The position numbers and the translations under genes were made by a program. This document shows, in pieces, positions 25,029 through 35,363 of a DNA stretch of 64,000 bases. Position 1 is the stretch's first letter. Each line of letters starts with the position of its first letter. The notes under the pieces are model-generated. The model had not been told where the DNA came from and did no database searches. It saw only the letters and a program-made list of their open reading frames with translations. Source of the stretch: Gammaproteobacteria bacterium (GTDB lineage Bacteria > Pseudomonadota > Gammaproteobacteria > Eutrophobiales > Eutrophobiaceae); the NCBI GenBank assembly GCA_947480335.1, contig CANKCB010000004.1, positions 124,001 through 188,000 of the forward strand. The letters run 5' to 3'.

Positions 25029-27479
25029 TCAGGATCTCCTGTATTGAAACGGTTTACTTTCTATAATACCCAGTATCAGCGATGACCAGGTATAGTTTTC
25101 CGAAGCCGAATCACGCAGAATTTTACGGACTGTCGGGATATCGTAATACTGAACTGCCCGACCCAGTGCATAGGTGAGCATCTTGGTTGATACTGTTTGC
25201 ACAAACCGATCTGAATATTTGAACAACTGCTTCTGGAATTCTGCAGTATCCTTAAACTCAGTACTATCAAACAAGGTGCCAGAAGCATCCACTTCTGCAT
25301 TGGCATCCCGATAACGGGTACGATACGAACCAATTGCATCAAATGTTTCCAGCGCAAGTCCTATCGGTTCCATCATCTTGTGACAATTGGCACACACGGG
25401 ATTGGTACGGTGCGCTACCATCGCCTCTTTCATCGTCAGCACCTTACCGGTTTTGTCCGCTACTTTCAGTTCAGGCTGAAAGGCATCTGCCGGAGGCGGC
25501 GGGGGTGACATTCCGAACATATTATCGAGCACCCAGTTACCACGTACTACCGGAGAAGTTCGATTATTATAGGACGTTACCATCAACAGGCCGGCCTTAC
25601 CCAGCAGACCCTTGCGTATTGGATTATCAAGTTTGATGCGCCTGAAATTATCGCCATAAATTCCCGGAATACCGTAATGCTTGGCCAAACGTCTGTTTAC
25701 AAAGGTATAGTCAGAGGTCAGCATTTCCAGCACACTCTGGTCATTCCTGACCATATCCTCAAACCAAAGCAGCATTTCCTTTTTCATCGCATCGCGAAGC
25801 TCACCATCAAACTCCGGAAATATTTCTGCCTGAGGTGCTGCCACGTCGACGCGACGTACAGCTAACCACTGTGTACCAAAATTTTCCAGCAGTGCATTGA
25901 AACGAGCATCAGCCATCATTCTCTGTACTTGTTGTTTCATCACTCCAGCATCACGTAATTTGCCGGTCTCTGCCAATTGCAACAAGGTATCATCCGGAAT
26001 ACTGCTCCAGAGAAAGAACGACAATCTTGAGGCCAGCTCCAGATCCGATACAGGATAGGCCTTGTCTGCAACAGCACCCGCCGGGTCCTGTTCTATACGA
26101 AACAGAAACTCCGGACCAGCAAGGATGCTCTGCATCGCCAGTTCAATGCCGCCTTCGAAACCATCCGTTTCTTGCCCTTTGCGATAAAGCCGAACCAGAC
26201 TTTCTACTTCCTTGTCAGAAACCGGTCGACGATATGCAAGGCGTGCCAATCGCGACAGGATGGTAGTCGGGCACGTCACATCGTTAGCATCAGCAGGCTT
26301 GCAGGTAAAAATCCGGTTGCGGCTAGGAGTTTCTCCCGCACCTTTGGCATTATAGGGGCCAGTCACGACTACATTCAGTACAGTCGGATCTCCGCCTTTA
26401 TAGCCGCCGATGTCATATAAGGTCAAATCTGGAGTGGCAATGCCTGCTTCCTTGATTTCCTTGTCCAGGAAAGTGACACCCAATAGACGCTTGCCTGCCT
26501 TGGCCTGAAATTTAATTTCCAGATCCTTGTCTGCTGAAAATTCATAACCTACCTGATCATCATCGCCGGAAAAATCCACGTTCTGGCTTCCGGTAAATAT
26601 CGGACCTGAACGTCCATGCACTTCGCCACCGACAGTAAACAACTTGATTCGCTGATGGTCCAGTCGTACATCCAGCAGGTTTTTATGGCGCATGCCACGG
26701 ATATAACCTTCATTATTTCGATTCAAACGAATTTTGACTGTGTACTCTCCATCCATCGGAAAATAATGTTGTATGGAAATACCACCGCGCGAACCAAACG
26801 GCAGATCTTCACTAATACGGGTATTCTGTAAAAACCCATCAGATTCCACATAAGTCTCGCTAACCGGCAACATCTCAGCCGGACCAACAGCAAGATGACT
26901 GACACGGGTTGCAGCAAACATATACTGTTCCATCAAGAGTGGCGACACTGCCAGTGCATCGGCAATATTGTCAAATCCCTCCTCGACATTATCGGCCGGC
27001 AGAAAGCTTGACCCATCAATCTGTAATGCCAGCAAATCACGAATTGCGTTGGTATATTCTGTTCGATTCAACCTATGAATAGTCGGCTTGCCAGGATTAA
27101 CCTCTTTTTCCGCCAACGCATCCAGCCTGGTTACCAGATAGGATAAAAGCTCCTTGTATTCGTTGTCGTTTGGACGAACCGGCATTCCAACCGGCGGCAT
27201 TGCGCGTAAGGTCAGCTTGGTAACAACCTTTTCCCAAAGTTGCGGATTCTGACTGACATCATCGATATTGGCTTCATCCAACAGGACATTCGCCGTCTTT
27301 AAAGTTGCATTATGGCAGGTAACACAATACTGGTTTAACAGCTTGCGATAAGGCTTGCCAGATGTCTGATCAGAATTGGTAGCTTGTTGTGCCTGAGCTG
27401 TACCGAAAGTTGTTACAGCAAATAGCATTAACGAAACCGTTATCACACGCGCTTGTGTCATCTTGAAATACGTACGCAA
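25029..27479 (-). CDS. DUF1592-family multidomain di-heme cytochrome, module A
   Basis: An 816-residue exported protein built of Planctomycete-type cytochrome domains. Order: signal peptide (to about 30); N-terminal cytochrome with CVTCH (52-56); DUF1587 (about 134-198, IHRLNRTEYTNAIRDLL); a beta-sandwich section (about 230-330); DUF1595 (RLARLAYRRPVSDKEVE, about 410-470); DUF1592 (LASRLSFFLWSSIPDDTLL); DUF1588 with MSPPPPP and a second heme site CANCH (696-700); and DUF1585 at the C-terminus. Likely a periplasmic electron-transfer or oxidase-like protein; the substrate is unknown. TTG at 27479 is chosen because GGAGGGGGT lies five to eight bases upstream, while the first ATG is 18 bases further on. 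Confidence 0.9.
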   Translation of the reverse strand: MRTYFKMTQARVITVSLMLFAVTTFGTAQAQQATNSDQTSGKPYRKLLNQYCVTCHNATLKTANVLLDEANIDDVSQNPQLWEKVVTKLTLRAMPPVGMPVRPNDNEYKELLSYLVTRLDALAEKEVNPGKPTIHRLNRTEYTNAIRDLLALQIDGSSFLPADNVEEGFDNIADALAVSPLLMEQYMFAATRVSHLAVGPAEMLPVSETYVESDGFLQNTRISEDLPFGSRGGISIQHYFPMDGEYTVKIRLNRNNEGYIRGMRHKNLLDVRLDHQRIKLFTVGGEVHGRSGPIFTGSQNVDFSGDDDQVGYEFSADKDLEIKFQAKAGKRLLGVTFLDKEIKEAGIATPDLTLYDIGGYKGGDPTVLNVVVTGPYNAKGAGETPSRNRIFTCKPADANDVTCPTTILSRLARLAYRRPVSDKEVESLVRLYRKGQETDGFEGGIELAMQSILAGPEFLFRIEQDPAGAVADKAYPVSDLELASRLSFFLWSSIPDDTLLQLAETGKLRDAGVMKQQVQRMMADARFNALLENFGTQWLAVRRVDVAAPQAEIFPEFDGELRDAMKKEMLLWFEDMVRNDQSVLEMLTSDYTFVNRRLAKHYGIPGIYGDNFRRIKLDNPIRKGLLGKAGLLMVTSYNNRTSPVVRGNWVLDNMFGMSPPPPPADAFQPELKVADKTGKVLTMKEAMVAHRTNPVCANCHKMMEPIGLALETFDAIGSYRTRYRDANAEVDASGTLFDSTEFKDTAEFQKQLFKYSDRFVQTVSTKMLTYALGRAVQYYDIPTVRKILRDSASENYTWSSLILGIIESKPFQYRRS

Positions 27480-27687
27480 ACCTGACCCCCTCCAGAGTGA
27501 AACCCGATAAACCTAACGATTAGATTTCGGTATGAATAGTATGCAGAACTTCAGACTTTCTCTATAGCAGATTCTAGCATAATTAAGCTGCCCGACTTCA
27601 ATTTTAAGAGTAAGGAGTATTATCAAATCTCATTCAGCTAAAACAGCAATACAAACAGTGAAAAAGTCGGGAAGCACAAATGCGTGC

Positions 27688-27720
27688 GGGCGTAATTATT
27701 GCGCTGCAATAATTACGCCC
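27688..27720. terminator. Perfect 15-bp hairpin after PQQ dehydrogenase
   Basis: GGGCGTAATTATTGC (27688-27702) pairs with GCAATAATTACGCCC (27706-27720) over a three-base loop, 26 bases beyond the PQQ dehydrogenase stop. No T run follows on the minus strand, so it may act as a terminator or an mRNA 3'-end stabiliser. Confidence 0.5.
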
Positions 27721-27745
27721 GAAGAGAAATTGAATAATTTAAACG

Positions 27746-29503
27746 TTAAGGTAAAGCAAAAACGTAAACGGCGTTATGTCCTTGCGGTGTCGTTATCCCT
27801 GATAGTTCATAGGGATTACGCGTAGCTGAATTGCCATCTCCAGACATCACGGCAACATATTGTTTGCCATCTACTGCGTACGTAATCGTACTCATTTGTA
27901 CCACACCGCCAATTATGGTTTGCCACAGTAATTTATCACTTTCTGTATCAAAAGCCATAAAGCGGCGGTTCATATCACCCCAGAACACCAGATTCCCCGC
28001 CGTAGTCAGTACAGCACCATTTGCCGGATATTTACTTTCATGAATACGGGTTATCTTGCCGGTCGTCAGGTTTACTTTCGCGAGTACATGCGCTTTTTCC
28101 AGTGGCACACCCGGACGTACGATACCCTCACGTAAACCATAACCGGTCGGGCTGGATACATCGGCCTGCATGGTCAGACAATAATCATGGTAAGGGATGT
28201 AAATCGAATTATTATCAGGATTATAAGCCAGCGGCCAGTAACCCCGCGTGTTATGAAAACAGACCAGAGTCTTGTCACCGTCTTTCTTGAATACCTTGTC
28301 AAAATTAATGGTGGTCTTGCCGGTATTTACATCTATATCCGCAATATTGAAATCAGGCACATCTTCCGGAAATGGCATCGCCCAGAGAAACTCTCCTGTC
28401 GTTCTGTCCAGCACCCAGAGACCGCCAGCCTCAGCAACTGAAACAACAATATCGCGTTTCTCGCCGCGTTTAATCTTCGGGTTTATCCATTTAACCAATT
28501 TGGGATCCGGATCGATTGTCGTGTTTAACAGAATTCGTTCATGCGCATGATCGGCATCCCAGTCATCACCCGGCAGATGTTGGTAATACCAGGCCAGCTT
28601 GCCGGTCTTTTCGTCGAGTGCCAGCGTTGAATTGCTGTAGAGATCAGCAGGAGCTGATTTTGAAATAGCGTCGGCACGTCCATGACGCATCAAGCGGGTA
28701 TAGGGCTGTGGATTGGCTGTACCCCAATAAAGCATTTTACGCACAGGATCATAGGAGCCCGGCAATCCCCACAATGAAGCGGTACGCTTTTCGGTAGGCA
28801 AATCTGCCCAGGTATCTCCCCCAGGTTCACCCGCTGCTGCCGCAGTATAAAACTTCCAGACTTCCTTACCCGTTATTGCATCATGAGCTGCAATAAAACA
28901 ATTGGTATGATCCTGGCACGCGCGACCAGTTATCACCTTGCCTTCAACCACAATTGGCGCAGAGGTATTTTTTGCTCCGGCTTCCGGATTTGCCGGTAAC
29001 ACTTCCCAGCGGACACTGCCATCACGTGCATTCAATGCAACCAGAAAGCCGTCAGGTGCCGTGTAGTAAATCATGTCCTGATAGATGGCCAGTGACTTCG
29101 AGCTGGTGGAGGCTATCCTGCCTTCGCTGGTCCTCGGATCGGTTTTACGTTTGTATTCCCAGATCAAATCTCCGGTCGTCGCATCCAGCGCGAGTACCGT
29201 TGCCATCGGAGCTGCGATATACATTACGCCTTGATAAACCAACGGAATAGTCTGCTGAACTCCAGTAGGCAAGCCACGGGTCCAGGCCATCCGTAAACTG
29301 TTCACATTCTGGTTATTGACCTGATCCAGCGGACTGTAGCGCTGTTCATCATAGGTACGACTCAGCATCAACCAGTCATTTGGGCTGGGGTTTTCCAGCA
29401 TTTGTTTAGTAACCGGCGGGAAGTCTTGTGACTGTGCCAGACTAACTGTGGCTATCCCGCTGATGATTAAAAGGACTACTGTTTTAGCTATTTGTCTGAT
29501 CAT
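27746..29503 (-). CDS. PQQ-dependent dehydrogenase (quinoprotein alcohol dehydrogenase family)
   Basis: A 585-residue exported eight-bladed propeller: signal peptide (about 1-23, SLA-QS), then repeated blade motifs such as ALDATTGDLIWEYK, AHDAITGKEVWKF and ALDEKTGKLAWYYQ. Catalytic region GDDWDADHAHE holds the presumed base D316 and D318. N264 in GTANPQP matches the metal-ligand Asn. The usual Glu ligand region reads TGRACQDHTNC instead, and no vicinal Cys-Cys was seen. The start at 29503 follows AGAGGGG. It is the last gene after DUF1592, DUF1552 and ankyrin (module B), so those cytochromes may accept its electrons (inference). Substrate unknown. Confidence 0.88.
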   Translation of the reverse strand: MIRQIAKTVVLLIISGIATVSLAQSQDFPPVTKQMLENPSPNDWLMLSRTYDEQRYSPLDQVNNQNVNSLRMAWTRGLPTGVQQTIPLVYQGVMYIAAPMATVLALDATTGDLIWEYKRKTDPRTSEGRIASTSSKSLAIYQDMIYYTAPDGFLVALNARDGSVRWEVLPANPEAGAKNTSAPIVVEGKVITGRACQDHTNCFIAAHDAITGKEVWKFYTAAAAGEPGGDTWADLPTEKRTASLWGLPGSYDPVRKMLYWGTANPQPYTRLMRHGRADAISKSAPADLYSNSTLALDEKTGKLAWYYQHLPGDDWDADHAHERILLNTTIDPDPKLVKWINPKIKRGEKRDIVVSVAEAGGLWVLDRTTGEFLWAMPFPEDVPDFNIADIDVNTGKTTINFDKVFKKDGDKTLVCFHNTRGYWPLAYNPDNNSIYIPYHDYCLTMQADVSSPTGYGLREGIVRPGVPLEKAHVLAKVNLTTGKITRIHESKYPANGAVLTTAGNLVFWGDMNRRFMAFDTESDKLLWQTIIGGVVQMSTITYAVDGKQYVAVMSGDGNSATRNPYELSGITTPQGHNAVYVFALP

Positions 29504-29597
29504 ATAGTTGGCCCCTCTGCCATGGCTATGTAGATGGTTCGATCCGGTATTCAAAGAGTAACGCGTGTTTCTCCCAACATCCCGATATATAAATGTA

Positions 29598-31250
29598 CTA
29601 TTCCCCTGAACGATCCCTGTATTTACCTGTAAACGGTTCTGCGCCGAGCTGCAGTAATAATTCAGTCACTTTCTTGTTACCTTCAAATGCTGGTCGTCGG
29701 TAACGTTCATCATAATTACCCGAACCAATATTTCGATAATAAATACCTTCCGGATCACCCATGGCGAGTTTGATAGGTGTCATTCCATATCTGTCTTTTG
29801 CATTAATATTTGCGCCATTTTCAGACAGGAATTTAATCATATCCGTCCAGCCCAGATATACAGCCGCATGCATGGCCGTTCGTCCGTCTGCCTTACCCTT
29901 GCCAGGACCATCCGCAGCGATTTCAGTCAGGAGTGCATTTACATCGGCTCCCATTGCCAATGCCAGCTTTGCGGCCTCAAGCGCCTCTTTCTGGTTACGT
30001 GCACCCCTTTCGGTACCAACACCCGCAGCCAGCATAAACAATGTAGCGCCACCAATCGTCTGCACATTCTTGTCAGCGTGTCCACTTTCAACCAGGATAC
30101 GCATCGATTCAACATCGCCTGAGGCAGCCGCTAACAAGAGCGGTGTGGCCCCAACCGGATCCACCTGAGCCGGCTCCTCACCGGAACGCGCAAGAAACAG
30201 ATTGTTATGATAGGCAAACGAATACTCTATCTTTGCGTTTGGATCTGCACCCTTGTCCAGTAACAACTTGACCAGACCAGGCATGTTATGACGTTCCCAT
30301 CCGTACTTTTCGGTATCTGATGGCTTGAAATTGTTCAGAATGAGCACTCCCTTGTGCAAGGCATAATGCAGTGGCGTGATTCCCCATGCATCTTTGGTAT
30401 TCACGTCAGCACCTTGTTCGATCAGGAGCCTGGCCATATCTTCATGACCACTGGCAATGGCAATGATCAGGGCATTACCATTTTCACCCTGTGCGGCATT
30501 AATATCCGCACCTGCCTTCACAAGAATTTGCGCAGAGTCTATGTCGCCCTGCTGGGCTGCAAACTGTAACGGGGTAAAACCACCGGACGTTTTTTCGAAG
30601 CGTATGGTCTTCGGATAGTTGTATCCAAACACACTATCACCCGGGTCTACCTGCACAATAAAAGGTTCTGGTTCAGCAATAATTTTTGAACGTGCATTCA
30701 CATCTGCACCCTTGTCTACCAATACCTTGACTACATCAGTATGTCGTTCAGCCACTGCCCACATCAAGGCAGTCTGTTCTTCCTTCTTTTCGCTGGCATT
30801 GATATTGGCTCCGTGCTCAAGCAATTCGGTTACGGCTCCAACCACACCGGTATTGGCACAACTCATCAGCGGAGACACCCCGGTAGTTTTGACCAGATTT
30901 GGATCAGCACCTGCGCTCAACAAGGCGTGCACCAGAGCAGCGCTTTGATTATCACAAGCCATTATCAACGGCGTAACACCATACTGATTCGCCAGATTCA
31001 CATTCGCGCCTGCCTTGATGAGCATCTCTACTGCAGCCGCATTGTCATGGTAAACAGCCCAGGCAAGTGCAGTTGCACCATCTGCACGGGTGACATTCAC
31101 ATTGCCCTTGATACTGAGCTGTGATTCTATCGCACTAATGTCATCAGACTTGGCCGCCTCGAGCAAATCCATACTGTTACCGGCCAAAGGTGTGCATAAC
31201 AATATCGCTATTAGTACGTTAACTGTTACGTTCCTGACTGACTGACGCAT
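29598..31250 (-). CDS. Exported ankyrin-repeat protein, module B
   Basis: A 550-residue paralogue of the 21978 gene: signal peptide (about 1-26) and about ten ankyrin repeats (DGATALAWAVYHDNAAAVEML, QYGVTPLIMACDNQSA, KDAWGITPLHYALHKG). The C-terminal section (MGDPEGIYYRNIGSGNYDERYRRP) matches module A closely. It has GAGGGAAA before ATG 31250. It sits 45 bases after DUF1552 and about 95 bases before the PQQ dehydrogenase start, in a likely four-gene transcript. Role inferred as scaffold or partner binder. Confidence 0.9.
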   Translation of the reverse strand: MRQSVRNVTVNVLIAILLCTPLAGNSMDLLEAAKSDDISAIESQLSIKGNVNVTRADGATALAWAVYHDNAAAVEMLIKAGANVNLANQYGVTPLIMACDNQSAALVHALLSAGADPNLVKTTGVSPLMSCANTGVVGAVTELLEHGANINASEKKEEQTALMWAVAERHTDVVKVLVDKGADVNARSKIIAEPEPFIVQVDPGDSVFGYNYPKTIRFEKTSGGFTPLQFAAQQGDIDSAQILVKAGADINAAQGENGNALIIAIASGHEDMARLLIEQGADVNTKDAWGITPLHYALHKGVLILNNFKPSDTEKYGWERHNMPGLVKLLLDKGADPNAKIEYSFAYHNNLFLARSGEEPAQVDPVGATPLLLAAASGDVESMRILVESGHADKNVQTIGGATLFMLAAGVGTERGARNQKEALEAAKLALAMGADVNALLTEIAADGPGKGKADGRTAMHAAVYLGWTDMIKFLSENGANINAKDRYGMTPIKLAMGDPEGIYYRNIGSGNYDERYRRPAFEGNKKVTELLLQLGAEPFTGKYRDRSGE

Positions 31251-31295
31251 TTCTATATTTCCCTCTCTGACAATCCTGGCTTATTACGTAACATC

Positions 31296-32645
31296 CTAGA
31301 CCAGACCTTTGAGAATACCTGTTGCATCACTGGTCTTGCCAGACAGGAATTCCTCGGTTGGTGCTCCAAACATATCCAACACGGCCATATGCAGATTGGA
31401 CAAGGGCTCACTCTGGTATTTTACATGTCTGCCACCTTTTACCTTGCCTTGGGCACCACCCAAAATCATCATGGGTACAGCATTATGATCATGCAGATTT
31501 GCATCACTGAGAGCGCTGCCGGCAACCAGCAATGAATTATCCAGCAAGCTGGCATCACCATCCCGGGTATCACGCATCTTCTGCAGGAATGCAGCCAGTA
31601 ATTCGGACTGGAAACGATCAACTTTTTTCAACAACTCAATCGCCGCGCTGTTACCTTTGTGATGGGACATGGAGTGATGACCATCCTGCGCACCCAGTTC
31701 CCGGTAATTACGATTGGTGCCTTCATGCCCTAACATGAATGACACAACACGGGTCATGTCAGTCTGGTAAGCCAGGAACATCAGGTCAAACATCATTTTT
31801 GCATGCTCAGCATAGCTATGTGGAATACCTGAGGGACGTTTCATATCCAGAGCAATACTTTCAGAGGAGGTGGTTCTGGTCTCGGCTACCTGTATACCAC
31901 GCTCAATATCACGAACCGCATCCAGATACTCCTCGAGCTTATAGCGATCATTCGCATTTACACTTGTCATCAGTTTATTAACGCGACCACTTACAGAATC
32001 CAGAATACTACCTTGTCTGGCAACACGACTACGCATGGCATTTTGATCAACGGAGTCCGTATCACCAAACAAACGTTCAAATACCTTACGTGGATTATCC
32101 TGAGTGGGCAGTGGTGTGGTTGGAGTACGCCAACTGATGGTGCTGCGATAAAAGCCGTCATAGTCCACCTCGCTCCCTCCAGCCCATTCTGCCGGGTCAA
32201 GTCCCAGTTGTAATGATGCTAACTGGGTATAACTACCCAGATGCTTGGCCACCACCTGATCGACAGAGATGCCTACGGAATTATCATATGGATGCACACC
32301 GGTCAGATAAGCGGCACAGGGACGGGCATGCGTCCCGCCACGCTCTCCGGTCAACAAATCGGCAGCCTTGATATCCAGACCACTTAACAACAGCATCTGA
32401 TCACGAAAGGGTGTCATGGGTTCCAGAGTGGGCGTCATCTCGAAATCCGTTCCTGTCCTGGTAGGCGTCCAGTTCGCCATAATGCGTCCGACAGGCAAAT
32501 AGATATAGCCCAGGCGCAATGGCCTGACCAGCTCATCCGTTGCGGCAAAGGCTGGAACCATCGCGTCCAGAAAGGGTAATGCTAATGAGGCACCAGCGCC
32601 TTTTAAAAAGGTACGACGAGGCAAGGCTTTCTTTAATATAAACAT
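31296..32645 (-). CDS. DUF1552 (HXXSHH) Tat-exported protein, module B
   Basis: A 449-residue paralogue of the module A protein, with PRRTFLKGAG Tat signal and the signature HSMSHH in DGHHSMSHHKG. It also shares YIYLPVGRIM, GGTHARPCAAYLTGV and the C-terminal LLDNSLLVAGSALSD block. The start at 32645 follows GGAGGGAATTTAC; the longer frame lacks a ribosome site. Located between the DUF1592 and ankyrin genes of module B. Function unknown; probable metal-binding periplasmic protein. Confidence 0.9.
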   Translation of the reverse strand: MFILKKALPRRTFLKGAGASLALPFLDAMVPAFAATDELVRPLRLGYIYLPVGRIMANWTPTRTGTDFEMTPTLEPMTPFRDQMLLLSGLDIKAADLLTGERGGTHARPCAAYLTGVHPYDNSVGISVDQVVAKHLGSYTQLASLQLGLDPAEWAGGSEVDYDGFYRSTISWRTPTTPLPTQDNPRKVFERLFGDTDSVDQNAMRSRVARQGSILDSVSGRVNKLMTSVNANDRYKLEEYLDAVRDIERGIQVAETRTTSSESIALDMKRPSGIPHSYAEHAKMMFDLMFLAYQTDMTRVVSFMLGHEGTNRNYRELGAQDGHHSMSHHKGNSAAIELLKKVDRFQSELLAAFLQKMRDTRDGDASLLDNSLLVAGSALSDANLHDHNAVPMMILGGAQGKVKGGRHVKYQSEPLSNLHMAVLDMFGAPTEEFLSGKTSDATGILKGLV

Positions 32646-32711
32646 GTAAATTCCCTCCTGTTCCAAACCATCATAAGTATCACTAAAATTCCTTTACTAT
32701 TCCTGTCCGCT

Positions 32712-35141
32712 CTAGCGTGATTTCCTGAACTGGAAAGGTTTGCTTTGCGTAATCGCCAGAATCAATGCAGACCAGCGATAGTCTTCAGACTCTATGCGTT
32801 TGACTATGTCGCGTATAACCGGCTGGTCGTAATATTCAATGCCACGGCCCAATCCATAGACAAACAGTTTCTCAGCCACAGTATGTACGACACGATCCGA
32901 GTGCTGTTGGAACTGCTGACGAAATCCTGCAGTATTTTCAAATTTATTCCCATCGAACAAAATGCCGGAAGAATCCACATCAGAATCCGCTTCTACATAC
33001 CGTGTACGAAAAGATCCTATCGCATTGAAATTTTCCATGGCGAAACCTATCGGATCCATCAGTTTATGACAGGCCGAACACACCGGGTTTGCCCGATGTT
33101 GCTCCATCGCCTGTTTCAAAGTTAATGCCTTGCCATCACCGTTTTTGACCTCCAGCGCCGGGACATTTTCCGGTGGGGGCGGGGGCGGCATATCCAGTAG
33201 ATTCTCCAGCACCCACTTGCCTCGCAATACCGGTGATGTCCGATTGTTGTAGGAAGTGGCCAGTAACAAACTGCCCTTGCCCAACAATCCCTTGCGGTCA
33301 TCCATACCGTCCAGACTTACTCGTCGAAAGCGACTGCCATAAATACCCGGAATTCCGTAATGTCGGGCAAGACGTTCATTCACAAAGGTATAGTCTGAAG
33401 TCAGCATCTCCAGCACACTATGATCTTCACGTACCATACTGTTAAACCACAACCGTGTTTCCTGTTTAAAAGCAGTACGTAATTCATCATCAAATTCAGG
33501 AAAAATATCCGGATGCGGCTCGGCTATATCTACATTGCGCAGTACCAACCACTGATCACCAAAATTATTGATCAATGCATTGGAACGGGAGTCTGCCAGC
33601 ATTCGTTTTACCTGTGCAGCAAACACCTTCGGCTTATGTAATTGTTTCTTCTCTGCCAGACTCAGCAGTTCCTCATCCGGAATACTGCTCCACAGGAAGA
33701 AGGACAATCGCGAAGCCAGGTCAATATCATTGACCGGATACACATCTCCGGGCTTGACGTTGGAAGGGTCCTGTTCAACACGAAATAAAAATTCTGGTCC
33801 GGCAAGAATACCGGACAGGGCAAGTTCGATTCCGCTTTCAAATCCCTGTTCACTCGCACCTTGATGATAGAGCGCAATCAAGGTATCCAGATCGTCCTTT
33901 GTCACCGGCCGTCGATAGGCCTGGCGTGCCAGGTCTGAAAGTATTTTGCTGGCACAGGTCTCCTGCTCCTTTGAGCCAGCTGCACTGTCTGGATGACAAC
34001 TGAAAATTTTCTCTCTACTTGGCGTATCACCCGGGCCACTGACCTGATACGGCCCACTAATAATCACACTGGCCACAGTCGGGTCTCCACCCTTGTAATG
34101 ACCAATATCAGTTAACAATAATCTTGGCGTCTGGATACCCGTTGGTTTGGTCGCTTCCTCCAGAAAGGTAACGCCCACAGTATGGGTCCCCGCTTTAGCG
34201 TTGAATTTTAATTGCAACGCATCATCGGCAGTAAATTCATAACCTGTCTGTTCCGGATCACCGGCATAGAGCGGATTCTGGCTTTCATTAAACAAAGGCC
34301 CGGAACGCGCTACAAATTTGCCACCGATTGACAGCATGCCTATCCGGGAGTCATTCAGACGCACATCTATCTGATGCTGCTTGCGTATACCGCGAATATA
34401 GCCTTCCATACTTCTATGTAATTTGATGCTGATGGTATATTCACCGTCCACAGCAAAATGATGCTTTATCGTTGTTCCACCACGCGTACCAAATGGCAGG
34501 TCCTCGTTCATATAGGCATCCTGACGATAGGAATCTGGCACATTATAGGTTTCACTTGCAGGCTGCATGGCAGAAGGGCCGACTGCCAGACGCGCTATTC
34601 GTCCAGCAGCAAACATGTATTGCTCCATAAGCAATGGCGAGACCGCCAATACCTCGGCAATATTGTCAAAACCTTGCCCGAGATTATCTGGAGGCAACAT
34701 ACTGGCACTGTTTATCTGCAATGCCAGCAAATCACGAACTGCATTCGCATATTCTGTACGATTAAGACGATGAGCAGTAACGCGACCTGGTTCCGGGCTG
34801 GTTTCAGCCAGTTTGCCAAGACCATTCTCCAGATACGACAACATCGACTGGTATTCCGTCTCACTTGGACGCATAGGGATACCGACAGGTGGCATCGCAC
34901 GCAGTGTCAGTTTCATGATCACCCGTTCCCAAATCTGCGGAGTCAGGCTGATATCATCGACATTGGCCTTGTCCAGCATCAAACCAGCTGTTTTCAAGGT
35001 TTCGTTATGACAACTGACACAGTACTTATCCAGCAATGCCCTTTGCGGGGAACTGGGTGTGGTCTGCGCAAACGCCGTGATGCCCGAGAACAGGCAAACG
35101 ATGCTGATGATGGTTCTGGAAATAGAGAAAAATCTGTCCAA
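32712..35141 (-). CDS. DUF1592-family multidomain di-heme cytochrome, module B
   Basis: An 809-residue paralogue with the same domain order as module A. First heme site CVSCH at 41-45, DUF1587 (AHRLNRTEYANAVRDLLAL), beta-sandwich, DUF1595 (LARQAYRRPVTKDDLDTL), DUF1592 (LASRLSFFLWSSIPDEELL), DUF1588 with MPPPPPE and a second heme site CSACH, and DUF1585 at the end. Exported by a short signal peptide (about 1-25, ITAFA-QT). TTG at 35141 is the start because AGGAGCGGGGG lies immediately upstream and no ATG is near. First gene of the module B operon. Confidence 0.9.
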   Translation of the reverse strand: MDRFFSISRTIISIVCLFSGITAFAQTTPSSPQRALLDKYCVSCHNETLKTAGLMLDKANVDDISLTPQIWERVIMKLTLRAMPPVGIPMRPSETEYQSMLSYLENGLGKLAETSPEPGRVTAHRLNRTEYANAVRDLLALQINSASMLPPDNLGQGFDNIAEVLAVSPLLMEQYMFAAGRIARLAVGPSAMQPASETYNVPDSYRQDAYMNEDLPFGTRGGTTIKHHFAVDGEYTISIKLHRSMEGYIRGIRKQHQIDVRLNDSRIGMLSIGGKFVARSGPLFNESQNPLYAGDPEQTGYEFTADDALQLKFNAKAGTHTVGVTFLEEATKPTGIQTPRLLLTDIGHYKGGDPTVASVIISGPYQVSGPGDTPSREKIFSCHPDSAAGSKEQETCASKILSDLARQAYRRPVTKDDLDTLIALYHQGASEQGFESGIELALSGILAGPEFLFRVEQDPSNVKPGDVYPVNDIDLASRLSFFLWSSIPDEELLSLAEKKQLHKPKVFAAQVKRMLADSRSNALINNFGDQWLVLRNVDIAEPHPDIFPEFDDELRTAFKQETRLWFNSMVREDHSVLEMLTSDYTFVNERLARHYGIPGIYGSRFRRVSLDGMDDRKGLLGKGSLLLATSYNNRTSPVLRGKWVLENLLDMPPPPPPENVPALEVKNGDGKALTLKQAMEQHRANPVCSACHKLMDPIGFAMENFNAIGSFRTRYVEADSDVDSSGILFDGNKFENTAGFRQQFQQHSDRVVHTVAEKLFVYGLGRGIEYYDQPVIRDIVKRIESEDYRWSALILAITQSKPFQFRKSR

Positions 35142-35300
35142 TGCCCCCGCTCCTGGATTGATTTTATATGAAACGATCCGACAACAATTATAACGCTTAT
35201 TTTTACATTATTACGCAAATTCTCTACTTAAGGCTGTTGCAGGTGCTGCCTAAGCCACAATTGGTCAAGGTATCGGCAACAATACTATTCAGCGATAGCG

Positions 35301-35334
35301 AAAAAAAAAGCCCCGGGTTCTTATACCCGGGGCT
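35301..35334 (-). terminator. Rho-independent terminator of TonB receptor 3
   Basis: Minus-strand stem AGCCCCGGGT/ACCCGGGGCT (35309-35318 with 35325-35334), six-base loop, followed by eight T residues. It lies about 30 bases after the receptor stop. Confidence 0.92.
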
Positions 35335-35363
35335 AATTTCAAAACCAATTACTTGATTATCTA

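Noticed and set aside
34458-35171. 237-codon plus-strand frame opposite the DUF1592 module B gene
   Set aside because: Lies wholly inside a well-supported gene, has biased composition and no recognisable domain.
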